DNA of 64,000 bases from an uncultured Desulfomonile sp. GTDB lineage: Bacteria > Desulfobacterota > Desulfomonilia > Desulfomonilales > Desulfomonilaceae. A program made the position numbers and the translations under genes. This document shows positions 44,709-53,578 of the stretch, piece by piece (the first letter of the stretch is position 1; the number at the start of each line of letters is the position of its first letter). The stretch spans positions 1 to 64,000 of the forward strand of contig CAJBEZ010000008.1 in the NCBI GenBank assembly GCA_903952205.1. The letters are read 5' to 3'. The notes under the pieces were generated by a model. That model was not told the DNA's origin, ran no database searches, and was given only the letters and a program-made list of their open reading frames with translations.

Positions 44709-46913
44709 ATGATTGCCCGTCATCTTCAGTCCGTCAAAAAGTATCTGCGGTCCTTATTCAAACCCCAGAACCGATTTGTTACCCCTACTGTCATTCAGAT
44801 GGAATCGATCGAATGCGGAGCGGCCGCTTTATGCATGATTGCGGCCTACTACGGACGCTGGGTGACCCTGGAACAGATGCGGATCGATTGCGGCGTTTCT
44901 CGTGATGGCAGCAAGGCCGGCAACATCCTGAAGGCGGCGCAAGGATATGGTCTGATCGCAAGTGAGCGTCATCCTGAGATCGAAGATCTCAAGAAGCTTC
45001 CCTTCCCGCTGATAGCCTTGTGGAATTCGAATCACTATGTGGTTGTTGAAGGTTATGGACCTAAGAAATGGTATCTTAACGACCCTAGCGGGGGGCCAAG
45101 AGACGTGGCGCCGGAGGAATTCGACAAGAGCTTTAGCCGAGTCGCAATGACCTTCCAGCCTGGACCCGACTTCCAGCCGGGCGGAGAGAAGCCCAGCACG
45201 CTGAGGGCGCTGCGGAAGAGGGGGAAGGGTCTCGGCCTGGAACTGCTCTACGCCTTTATCGCCGGTTTGATGCTGGCGCTTCTAGGGCTTGTTATCCCAG
45301 CGTTCACGAAAATCTTCGTGGACGAGTTCATGCTGGGTAATACTTCGTACTACGTTCGCCCGCTGCTTATTGCCATGGGGATTGCCATCTTCATGCAGGC
45401 TTGTCTCACGTGGCTCAGGGAAAGTGTGTTGCTTCGTCTGGAGACAAAACTGGCATTGCTGACTTCCGCCAAATTTTATCTTCACCTGTTAAAACTTCCG
45501 GTGACATTTTTCTTTCATCGTTATGCAGGCGAGGTAGGTTCACGAATCTCATTAAATGACTATATCGCCTCTATTCTTTCGGGACAGCTCGCAACCAGCA
45601 TTCTCTCCTGTTTCACCGCCGTGTTCTTTTTTCTTGCCATGCTCCAGTACGATACATGGCTAAGTCTTTTTGCCGGAGTAATTGCCGTCATTAATCTTCT
45701 AGCGCTCCAGTTTGTGGCCAGAAAACGTAAGGATATAAACAAACGAAACCTGGAGAAATCAGGGAAGTCCTATGGCGTCGGTATGTCAGGGATGATGAAC
45801 ATTGAAACCATAAAAGCCACGGCAGGTGAATCGGACTTTTTTGCCCGCTGGGTCGGCTATCAGGCTTTGCGCGTGAACGCCCAGCAGGATTCCGGAGCGT
45901 TTTCTCAACTGTTTGCCGTCGTTCCCGCCCTTCTTACGAGCTTCAGTTCTATGGTGATCCTTGGGGTCGGTGGAATCAGAATCATGGACGGTTTTATGAG
46001 CATCGGGGGGCTGGTCGCCTTTCAGATGCTTATGAACAGTTTCAATAGTCCTTTTTCCACGTTGCTCTCTCTCGGCGCTCAGGTTCAGGAACTGGAAGGG
46101 TCTGTTCAAAGGCTCGACGATGTTCTCAACCATGGCATTGATCCACAGCTAAGCCGTAGTGAGAAGGTCCCTGTTTCCCCGCTCGAACCCGCTAAGCTGA
46201 CTGGCCACTTATATATTAGGAATCTCTCCTTCGGGTATAGCAGATTCGACAAACCTCTCATCCAGGATTTCAGCCTGGTGTTGACACCCGGAAGGCGAGT
46301 AGCCCTCGTTGGAGGATCCGGAAGCGGCAAGTCGACGGTTGCAAAGCTCGTTGCGGGAATCTATGAACAGTGGAAAGGCGATATCCTGTTTGACGGCAAA
46401 TCCCGGTCGGAGATCCCTCGAAAGGTGATGACCAACTCCCTCGCCATGGTCGACCAGGACATCATGCTGTTTGAAGGCACAGTGCGAGAGAACATCTCCA
46501 TGTGGGACGATACCATGACGGATGAGGTTGTTATCCGTGCGGCCCAGGACGCTTGCATGCATGACGATATTGCGGCGGCGCAGGGCGGGTACGATCACGT
46601 TCTGGACGAAGGCGGCCGAAACCTGAGCGGAGGACAGCGCCAACGCATGGAAATTGCCAGATCACTGGCAATGGATCCAACCATACTGATCCTGGATGAG
46701 GCGACCAGCGCTCTTGATCCCCTGACGGAAAAAATGGTTGACGACAATATAAGAGTCCGCGGGTGCGCCTGCCTGATTGTCGCCCATCGGCTGAGCACCA
46801 TAAGAGACTGCGACGAGATACTTGTTATGGAGAGCGGCGGCGTGGTCCAACGTGGGACTCACGAAGACATGGCCCATATCGATGGACCGTACGCCCGTTT
46901 GATCAAGGAATAA
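44709..46913 (+). CDS. C39 peptidase/ABC exporter (NHLM-type), cassette 1
   Basis: A 734-residue bacteriocin-type exporter. The N-terminal C39 peptidase has the nucleophile Cys in QMESIECGAAALCMIAAYYG, His in SNHYVVVEG and Asp in LNDPSGGPR, so all three catalytic residues are present. Six membrane helices follow, then an ATPase with Walker A GGSGSGKST, signature LSGGQRQRMEIARSLAMDP and Walker B ILILDEATSALD. It cleaves leaders after GG/GA-type sites during export. The ATG at 44709, two bases after the HlyD stop, starts the protein at its normal N-terminus. Confidence 0.92.
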   Translation: MIARHLQSVKKYLRSLFKPQNRFVTPTVIQMESIECGAAALCMIAAYYGRWVTLEQMRIDCGVSRDGSKAGNILKAAQGYGLIASERHPEIEDLKKLPFPLIALWNSNHYVVVEGYGPKKWYLNDPSGGPRDVAPEEFDKSFSRVAMTFQPGPDFQPGGEKPSTLRALRKRGKGLGLELLYAFIAGLMLALLGLVIPAFTKIFVDEFMLGNTSYYVRPLLIAMGIAIFMQACLTWLRESVLLRLETKLALLTSAKFYLHLLKLPVTFFFHRYAGEVGSRISLNDYIASILSGQLATSILSCFTAVFFFLAMLQYDTWLSLFAGVIAVINLLALQFVARKRKDINKRNLEKSGKSYGVGMSGMMNIETIKATAGESDFFARWVGYQALRVNAQQDSGAFSQLFAVVPALLTSFSSMVILGVGGIRIMDGFMSIGGLVAFQMLMNSFNSPFSTLLSLGAQVQELEGSVQRLDDVLNHGIDPQLSRSEKVPVSPLEPAKLTGHLYIRNLSFGYSRFDKPLIQDFSLVLTPGRRVALVGGSGSGKSTVAKLVAGIYEQWKGDILFDGKSRSEIPRKVMTNSLAMVDQDIMLFEGTVRENISMWDDTMTDEVVIRAAQDACMHDDIAAAQGGYDHVLDEGGRNLSGGQRQRMEIARSLAMDPTILILDEATSALDPLTEKMVDDNIRVRGCACLIVAHRLSTIRDCDEILVMESGGVVQRGTHEDMAHIDGPYARLIKE

Positions 46914-46973
46914 TGACAGGATTGCCCCGCTCACATGAGTGAGGTTCCTGCTGTTTGAATCGAGGAAACACAT

Positions 46974-49889
46974 TTGACACGTCCGATTGCCCACCATGTC
47001 CGCGAAGTTGGAGAGGCTTTAGAGGTAGGAGCCAACCAACCATTTTGGTTGGGTGAAGCTGACTCGTTCTGGATGGTGGAACAGGGAACCGTTGATATCT
47101 TTTCCGTCAGAACAGAAAAAGGACAACACGAGGGGCGGCGAAGACGTTTGTGCCGCGTAAGGGCCGGCGAATTTATTTTCCCTTTGAAGCCCAGCGAGGG
47201 TGACCACTTCTTGAGTTTTCTCGGGGTGCCGGGGCCTGATACCTGTTTAATCAGGACCAACGTGGCTCATTTGGAGTCCATGCAGAAAGACCCGGTTCTC
47301 TCTGAAGCTTTAGCCTTGGCCGCCGACACCTGGGTCTCTGTCTTATCAACCTCACTCAGTATCGGCCGACTGGTCCCTAAATATTCACAGGAAATCAGGA
47401 ACGGACAGACACTTGATTTGGGGCCTGGCCAGACAGTCCACTGCGCCGCCGGCGCTCTGTGGATTGTCCAGAGTGACGGAACCACACGGTACCTTGGTCG
47501 AGATGACCTGCCTTTGATCCGGCCGGACTATTATACGCCGCTTTGCAGTCATACCTGGCTTACAGCAGTCGAAAAAACCCGGCTGCAGGCGTTCGCTTTG
47601 TCCAAGCTTCTGATGCAGGGAGTCGCCCTTATGCGTTGCCTCTCTCAGTTCCACGTTCAGGTTTTCAAATTGACAATTCTGGAGCTGGAAGCGGTAGACA
47701 GCATCGAAAGAAATCGCCTTCTGGCGGGCATCGACCACGACCACCAAGTTGCGCAAAGCGCATTGGGCCACCTTTCAGCGGTTCTCGGCAAGGATAGCGT
47801 TGGACTTGAGGCGACCACGAGCGACCCACTTTTCAACGCCTGTCAGATTGTGGGGGAGGCGCAGGGCATCAAAATCGCGCGACCGGTGGACTCTTCTGGA
47901 ATTCTGGATATGGATGACGCCGTATCACGCATAGCGCATGCGTCAGGTTTCCGGACCAGAGCAATCAAGCTCAAAGGAAAGTGGTGGACGGATGATCACG
48001 GGCCGATCCTTGGGACCTTGTCAGGGGATGGGTCGCCAGTAGCGATACTGCCCGACCGAAAGGGACGGTATCATATCCATGATCCTTCTTCCCACTCGCA
48101 AGTTCTTGTCGACGCTTCGGTAAATGAGACCTTGGACCCCGGTGCGTTTGTGTTCTGCCGACCGTTTCCGGACGGACGACTTACCCCATTGTCACTGTTC
48201 CTTTTCGCCTTGGCCGGTCATCGAAAAGACATTCGGTTGATCATTCTTTTGGGGCTCGGCTCCGGTCTACTGGCGACTTTTGTTCCCGTGGCTACAGGTG
48301 TGTTGTATGACTCCGTCATTCCCAGTTCGAACAGGACTCTTCTGTTTCAGATGGTGGCCGGCCTGGCGGCGGGGTCCTTTGTTTCGGCCATATTCCAGCT
48401 TGTTCAGGGACTGGCGCAACTCAGGTTTCTTGGTGGGATGGAAGCGACACTTGAAATCGCCGTATGGGACCGCCTCCTGAATCTACCGGCGGTCTTCTTC
48501 AGGCGATTTTCCGCGGGTGATCTGGCCAATCGCTCCTCATCCGTTTACCAGATTCAGCAGTATATTTCAGGAGCGGTGCTCGGGTCGCTACTCTCTGGTG
48601 TGTTCGGCTCGTTTAACATAGCTCTGCTATTCTACTACTCTCCGATTCTCGGAATCCTGGGATTGGCGATTCTGTTTGTTTCCGCCTTGATACTCGCTGT
48701 ATTGCTTGTGATACAGCTCAAATATCAAGCGCCTCAATTTAAGCTGTATGGAAAAATCGCCGGTCTGAATCTTCAGATTTTGACGAGCATAACGAAACTC
48801 AGGGCAAACGCTTCCGAATTGAGGGCTTTCAAAAAATGGTCCCTCACGTATTCTCAGCTCAAAGAGCTTACCGTCAAATATCGCAAGTTGGGTATGGCAG
48901 CCTCGATTTTTCAATCTTCGCTGCCTCTTGTTATTTCCCTTGCGACTTTCGCTGCGCTGGCCCGGATGTGGAACCCCGATGATCCATTTATGCAAACGGG
49001 GCAGTTTCTTGCCTTCACCGCTGCTTTGACAGCGGTCATTGCCTCTGTGATGTCCGCTCTGTCGAACCTTACCAGGGTCCTCTCCGTAATTCCGCTTTAT
49101 GAGCGAATGCAGCCCATATTGGAGCAGGCGCCTGAGACACAAACCTCAAAGACAGCGCTCGGCCAGCTTACCGGCGCCTTGGAGATGGCTCACGTCAATT
49201 TCCAATACAAACCCGATGAACCGGAAGTCCTCAAAGATGTGAATTTCAAGGCGGATCCAGGCGAATTCATTGCCCTTGTGGGACCTTCCGGATCAGGCAA
49301 GTCGACCATACTAAGACTTCTCATAGGGTTCGAAACACCTGGATCAGGCTCGATATACTATGATGGGAAGATGCTTGCGGAACTGGACATTCAGGCGGTA
49401 AGACGTCAGTTGGGTGTGGCGCTCCAGGGGGGACAAGTGCTCTCCGGAACCATTTTTGAGGCTATTACCGGCGGATCTCGGCTCACTATGGAAGACGCAT
49501 GGGAGGCTGCCCGCATGGCCGCTGTTGACAAGGATATCGAAGCAATGCCGATGGGCATGGCCACGGTTATCGGTGAACAGGGGGCAGGCATATCAGGAGG
49601 TCAGCGCCAGAGGCTTCTCATTGCCCGGGCTATCGTGAGGAAGCCCCGGATAGTGTTGTTTGATGAGGCTACCAGCGCTTTGGATAACGTCAGCCAAGCC
49701 CTGGTCAGCAAGAGCCTCGAAGGGCTTCAGGCCACTCGCATCGTGATCGCTCATCGCCTGAGCACCATTAGAAACGCCAACCGCATTTATGTGCTGGTGC
49801 GCGGCGAAGTAGTAGAATCAGGCTCTTATGAACAACTCATGGCCAAGGGCGGGGTTTTCTCAGAGTTGGCGAAACGGCAAATTGCCTGA
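46974..49889 (+). CDS. second NHLM-type ABC transporter (no peptidase), cassette 1
   Basis: A 971-residue ABC protein. The first ~380 residues form a cytosolic region typical of the second ABC subunit of NHLM systems (with KWWTDDHGPILGT), in place of a C39 domain. A six-helix membrane part follows, then an ATPase: Walker A GPSGSGKST, signature ISGGQRQRLLIARAI, Walker B IVLFDEATSALDN. It probably pairs with the C39 transporter as a heterodimer. The start is a TTG with GAGGA 8 bases upstream; no in-frame ATG fits better. Confidence 0.88.
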   Translation: MTRPIAHHVREVGEALEVGANQPFWLGEADSFWMVEQGTVDIFSVRTEKGQHEGRRRRLCRVRAGEFIFPLKPSEGDHFLSFLGVPGPDTCLIRTNVAHLESMQKDPVLSEALALAADTWVSVLSTSLSIGRLVPKYSQEIRNGQTLDLGPGQTVHCAAGALWIVQSDGTTRYLGRDDLPLIRPDYYTPLCSHTWLTAVEKTRLQAFALSKLLMQGVALMRCLSQFHVQVFKLTILELEAVDSIERNRLLAGIDHDHQVAQSALGHLSAVLGKDSVGLEATTSDPLFNACQIVGEAQGIKIARPVDSSGILDMDDAVSRIAHASGFRTRAIKLKGKWWTDDHGPILGTLSGDGSPVAILPDRKGRYHIHDPSSHSQVLVDASVNETLDPGAFVFCRPFPDGRLTPLSLFLFALAGHRKDIRLIILLGLGSGLLATFVPVATGVLYDSVIPSSNRTLLFQMVAGLAAGSFVSAIFQLVQGLAQLRFLGGMEATLEIAVWDRLLNLPAVFFRRFSAGDLANRSSSVYQIQQYISGAVLGSLLSGVFGSFNIALLFYYSPILGILGLAILFVSALILAVLLVIQLKYQAPQFKLYGKIAGLNLQILTSITKLRANASELRAFKKWSLTYSQLKELTVKYRKLGMAASIFQSSLPLVISLATFAALARMWNPDDPFMQTGQFLAFTAALTAVIASVMSALSNLTRVLSVIPLYERMQPILEQAPETQTSKTALGQLTGALEMAHVNFQYKPDEPEVLKDVNFKADPGEFIALVGPSGSGKSTILRLLIGFETPGSGSIYYDGKMLAELDIQAVRRQLGVALQGGQVLSGTIFEAITGGSRLTMEDAWEAARMAAVDKDIEAMPMGMATVIGEQGAGISGGQRQRLLIARAIVRKPRIVLFDEATSALDNVSQALVSKSLEGLQATRIVIAHRLSTIRNANRIYVLVRGEVVESGSYEQLMAKGGVFSELAKRQIA

Positions 49890-50124
49890 GCATCGCATCA
49901 GAATCCTACAATACCTCCCGCCTGCTTTTATCCCAGATCAGAAAAACCAGGTTCTAAACTGCAATTCAATTTGACATGTTCACGAAAAGTAAGCTTTAAT
50001 GATACTTTGGCGCTTTTTTTGTAGCTGCGGCGCTCTAATGGATAAGTGGCGTACATGGCCGAAAAAGCATGCGTCCTCAATAGCAGGGTAGCCTCGCCGT
50101 TCATATCTTCGAAAGGCTTATTGG

Positions 50125-51558
50125 ATGGGTTTGCCTCGTTTTATCTTATGGCTGTCATGTTGCCTTGTACTATGGGCGGCCACTTTCGTTCCGGCAGCGG
50201 AGGATAGCTTCCCCAGCGGCTCACAGGTAAACAGACAAAGCTCCTTGAAGCCACCGAAGCGGGATCAACCCCGGTTTACCCTTGAGCAGGCGGTCCAGAC
50301 TACCTTGCAGCGAAATCCAAAGGTCGGTGAAGCCCTCGCACGGATCAGGCAAAGGGTGTGGGGTGAGCAGTCTGTGTATTCGGATTTTTTCCCTTCCGCC
50401 ACAGTCGACTACGCCGGAACATGGAACAGATACAAGGTTGGGGACGGTGGATTCGGGCCGCCTGATCACGTGTCTCGGGGTAGAACTAAATATATCAGGG
50501 ATAATTTCTTCAATAGTGATTACCCTTACAGGATTGATCCATGGAAGCGCTTTAGGGGAGCTGTGACCGTGACTCAGCCTCTTTACCAGGGTGGGAAGAC
50601 GGTGAGCGACGACAATTCAGCGAAACTCCAGGTGACCGTTTCAGAGTTACAGTTGCAGGTCGATCGGCAGGACCTCATTCTGGCGGTATACCAGACGTAT
50701 TACGACATGACGCTCGCTGAACTGCTGCTCGGGGTGGCCAGTGAGTCCATATCCAACCTCGAAATACTCAAGAATCTTAATGAAAAATTTCTTCGGGCCG
50801 GGACAGTAACCAAGACTGACGTTCTGACAACTGAAGGTTCACTTTACAGGGCTTACGTGGGCCAAAGACTGGTAATGAAATATATCGAGGCCGCCCGGGC
50901 AAAGTTGAACAACCTCCTGTCCAACCCTCCGGAGACCCCCTTAGAAATAGTGCAGGATTACAAGCAGCGATCGAATCCTTACAGTATTCCGCAGATTTAT
51001 AACACAGCCATGGCCAACCGTGATGAGATCGTCCAGGCCACACTTGAAATCCGGAGAGGGATTGAAGCGACCAAGGCGGCCAATGCCGCTTTGCTGCCAA
51101 AAGTATCACTGTCAGCCGTAGGGACGCGAACGAACGATGACTGGAACGTTGTCGACCCGGAAGGAAACAACGATTGGACGCTCACAGGGACGCTCACATG
51201 GGCTTTCAACATGTTCAAGTTCAATTCAAATGTAAAGGAATCAAGGGAAGCTGTTAACGAAAAGTTCTTCGCGAGGCAGAGGCTGGTTCAGGACATTTCC
51301 CAGAATGTGAAGCTTGCCTATCTGGACATGAAAACCTCGGAGCGGGATATCGATGATTTCCGGAGAATGGTAGCTATCAGATCCGAGAACTTCAGGCTTT
51401 TCCAGATGAGATACCAGCAGGGCGACGTGAGTTTCACCGAAGTCATCATAGCCGAGAACGATTATGTTAACAGCAAGGTTGATTACTACACGGCCCTGGT
51501 CAATTACAGGATCAATCAGGCGATACTGGAAAGACGAATGGGAATACTGAGGCGATGA
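50125..51558 (+). CDS. TolC family outer-membrane efflux protein, cassette 1
   Basis: A 477-residue outer-membrane channel. A signal peptide (residues 1 to 24, ending PAAE) is followed by two repeats of long helices and short barrel strands: FTLEQAVQTTLQRNPKVGEA, GAVTVTQPLYQGGKT, LILAVYQTYYDMTLAELLL and LTGTLTWAFNMFKF. It should complete the tunnel for the cassette 1 exporter. Close in layout to the TolC of cassette 2; both share the phrase DDWNV(V/L)DPEG. Confidence 0.9.
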   Translation: MGLPRFILWLSCCLVLWAATFVPAAEDSFPSGSQVNRQSSLKPPKRDQPRFTLEQAVQTTLQRNPKVGEALARIRQRVWGEQSVYSDFFPSATVDYAGTWNRYKVGDGGFGPPDHVSRGRTKYIRDNFFNSDYPYRIDPWKRFRGAVTVTQPLYQGGKTVSDDNSAKLQVTVSELQLQVDRQDLILAVYQTYYDMTLAELLLGVASESISNLEILKNLNEKFLRAGTVTKTDVLTTEGSLYRAYVGQRLVMKYIEAARAKLNNLLSNPPETPLEIVQDYKQRSNPYSIPQIYNTAMANRDEIVQATLEIRRGIEATKAANAALLPKVSLSAVGTRTNDDWNVVDPEGNNDWTLTGTLTWAFNMFKFNSNVKESREAVNEKFFARQRLVQDISQNVKLAYLDMKTSERDIDDFRRMVAIRSENFRLFQMRYQQGDVSFTEVIIAENDYVNSKVDYYTALVNYRINQAILERRMGILRR

Positions 51559-51587
51559 TATGGGCAAGTGAGAGGCACCTGACGTTA

Positions 51588-52463
51588 TTAGAAAAAAAGT
51601 GTGAATTGCAACTGTAATGTTAGGGCATTCTCCACAACATGAACATCGAGCGAACGGGTCACAACCGAGTCTTTGAGGCCATCAAAGACTCCGGATACAT
51701 TCTGGTAAGCATAGCATCCATACAGTCCCAGCAGAAGGTTGTCGGTTATGTTGGTCATGCCATGTACCCGAGCTTCAAGCAGGACACCGTCCCGTGCCGC
51801 ACAGTGGTATTCCCCATAATTCAGGAGTTGTCTCACTGAACCGTTTATGGTTTTGTAAATGAATCGGGATGTGAGAAATTCAAAGGTTGAACGCCAGCCC
51901 GGGTAAGCCATTTCCGCACACAGACCAACAAAGGGGACATTTGAGGTGACGTTGTCCCGCGAATAGACAGCGGCGTTTACATCGTTGGTTCCCTCATCAT
52001 TATACCACCAGTATTCCCGTCGCCAACCCCCTACTACACCGAAACGATGTCCCGCCGGTCTCCAGACATCAAACAGGGCGGCGGCCTCAACGCCGACAAA
52101 TCCGGGTCTGGCGTTCGAGTATAAACCTGGTGGCGCAGTGGGCACTGGTGGGGCCGTCCACCACGGTCCGTATATAATGTTTTGCTGCCCATACACGCTC
52201 ACATCACCGATTAAACGAACAGACAACGGGTTGATGGGCGAGAATTCCAGGGTGCCTGATAGGATGGGAAAGCCGAAAGAGATATCAAGCTGAACGTCAT
52301 GAACAGGATCAACTGCGCTACTCACCACCTGTGAACCGTATAGATATCCGACCCTAAAAGATGAGTTGACAGGGATGTTCCACGGGAGAAATTGCCCATG
52401 GGCGGATGACACCGTCACCCCAAGGACCAGGAGCAATACATGCGTGAATGTCCTGATACGCAT
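51588..52463 (-). CDS. predicted outer-membrane beta-barrel protein next to the precursor
   Basis: A ~291-residue protein with a signal peptide (residues 5 to 22). Alternating strands rich in Tyr, Gly and Phe follow (SFRVGYLYGSQVVSS, HRFGVVGGWRREYWWYND). It ends in LQLQFTLFF, and a terminal Phe is typical of outer-membrane barrels. I do not recognise the family. It is read toward cassette 1 and away from the precursor gene 220 bases upstream. Possible roles are a passive pore, a receptor or an immunity-like function, all unproven. Confidence 0.6.
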   Translation of the reverse strand: MRIRTFTHVLLLVLGVTVSSAHGQFLPWNIPVNSSFRVGYLYGSQVVSSAVDPVHDVQLDISFGFPILSGTLEFSPINPLSVRLIGDVSVYGQQNIIYGPWWTAPPVPTAPPGLYSNARPGFVGVEAAALFDVWRPAGHRFGVVGGWRREYWWYNDEGTNDVNAAVYSRDNVTSNVPFVGLCAEMAYPGWRSTFEFLTSRFIYKTINGSVRQLLNYGEYHCAARDGVLLEARVHGMTNITDNLLLGLYGCYAYQNVSGVFDGLKDSVVTRSLDVHVVENALTLQLQFTLFF

Positions 52464-52682
52464 TAGAATAGTTCCAGTAGAATTCACTGATTAAAGCTTG
52501 CCCGTTTACTATATCGCAGCTTGAAGGAAAGAAAAAGACAAATGAACTTTGATGTGTAACCATTCTGGTTGTACTGTTTCAGATCTTTCCAAATAAAAAA
52601 GTTGATGTTTTTCGACGCCCATTGTACCATCGGGGGACAATTGTAAGTTTTTGTGTGACCAATCCAAACCAATGGAGGTAAC

Positions 52683-52886
52683 ATGACAGACAGCAAGAAA
52701 CAATGGGTTAAACCGGAACTGATCGTTCTGGTCAGGAGTAATCCGGCGGAAGCGGTGTTGGGGGCGTGTAAGGGTTCAGGGTGGGACCCTCAGGTGCCGG
52801 CGATGAGGGCTAACCAATGTAATGAGAGTGAGATGCGGGGCAATGGGTCGATTTGTGTGGCATGTATGGGTATTGCGGCGAGCTAA
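52683..52886 (+). CDS. candidate RiPP precursor peptide, 67 residues, four Cys
   Basis: A short gene with a strong ribosome site (TGGAGG, 5 bases before the ATG). The N-terminal part is charged and hydrophobic (KQWVKPELIVLVRSNPAEAV), as expected of a leader bound by a PqqD-type protein. LGA at residues 26 to 28 could be a C39-type GA cleavage site. The predicted core of 39 residues would hold all Cys (29, 46, 58 and 61), several Gly/Ser and the C-terminus GIAAS. It sits between two NHLM export cassettes in the same orientation as both. The role as precursor is inferred; no radical SAM signature by itself proves it. Confidence 0.75.
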   Translation: MTDSKKQWVKPELIVLVRSNPAEAVLGACKGSGWDPQVPAMRANQCNESEMRGNGSICVACMGIAAS

Positions 52887-53102
52887 CCCTGCTACCCCTA
52901 TAATCCCCCCTGGTTTTTTGGCCCTAGTGTATCCGTGAAGGAAGGCGGGGTTTACAGACTCTGCTGCGGAAAGCAAGGGCCTTGTCGGCAAAGGAAAGCA
53001 GCGGCCACTGAGCTGGAGTTGGATTTGGCCAAAAGAAATGCCAATGTTTCAATACCGACTTTGACATATTTAGCACAATTGATAGACTTCAAGGTGTTCT
53101 AA
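52887..53102 (+). other. open frame continuing after the precursor stop
   Basis: Directly after the TAA of the precursor, the same frame stays open for 71 codons. A GTG at 52935 could start a 55-residue product beginning VKEGGVYRLCCGKQGPC. The rest reads ATELELDLAKRNANVSIPTL and TYLAQLIDFKVF, which looks protein-like. No ribosome site precedes the GTG. It may be remnant coding DNA or a second small gene. Its end overlaps the HepT-like fragment on the other strand. Confidence 0.3.
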
Positions 53103-53379
53103 TTAAGAAAACCTTGAGGTCATGGCCATGTTTCAACGCGATATTACCCACTATCATCTGAATCCAGCTTATTTCTCCGAGTGTCGGATCAGCAATTACA
53201 TGATTGCCAAGATCATTTATAGCCGCTATAGCGAGTTGTAGGAAACGTTCAGCGCTTCCATATCGCTCCGGATCTTCAATAAATTCCTCATAACTGTATC
53301 TGGAAATACGACTCAGGATGCGCAGGTATTCTTCCGGCCTATTGATCCGCCAGCGCAAGATTCCAACGTTTACCATCAA
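53089..53379 (-). pseudogene. HepT-like (DUF86) toxin fragment
   Basis: Residues 1 to 67 match HepT-type nucleotide-linked RNase toxins: RWRINRPEEYLRILSRI, YSYEEFIEDPERYGSAERFL, QLAIAAINDLGNHVIAD. Past residue 70 the chain diverges and stops at 96. The family's RxxxxH catalytic region near residues 95 to 105 (RN..VH.Y) is absent. The usual partner MntA is not found upstream. This is a dead toxin-antitoxin leftover between precursor and cassette 2. Confidence 0.75.
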
Positions 53380-53578
53380 GAATTCTCCCCTATCGAAATC
53401 ACTTTTCTGGTAGAGAACTTTGTTGTGTCTTGTAGTCTCGAACCTTATTACGAATTTTTATTACGACAACACCATACAGGGAAGGTCCTACGGTGTCGAA
53501 TTCATTTGAAATTCAGCCCCGGTTCTTCTATGTTCAATATTATTGGATGGGAAACCAAGTTCATTAGAGTGCAGGATT

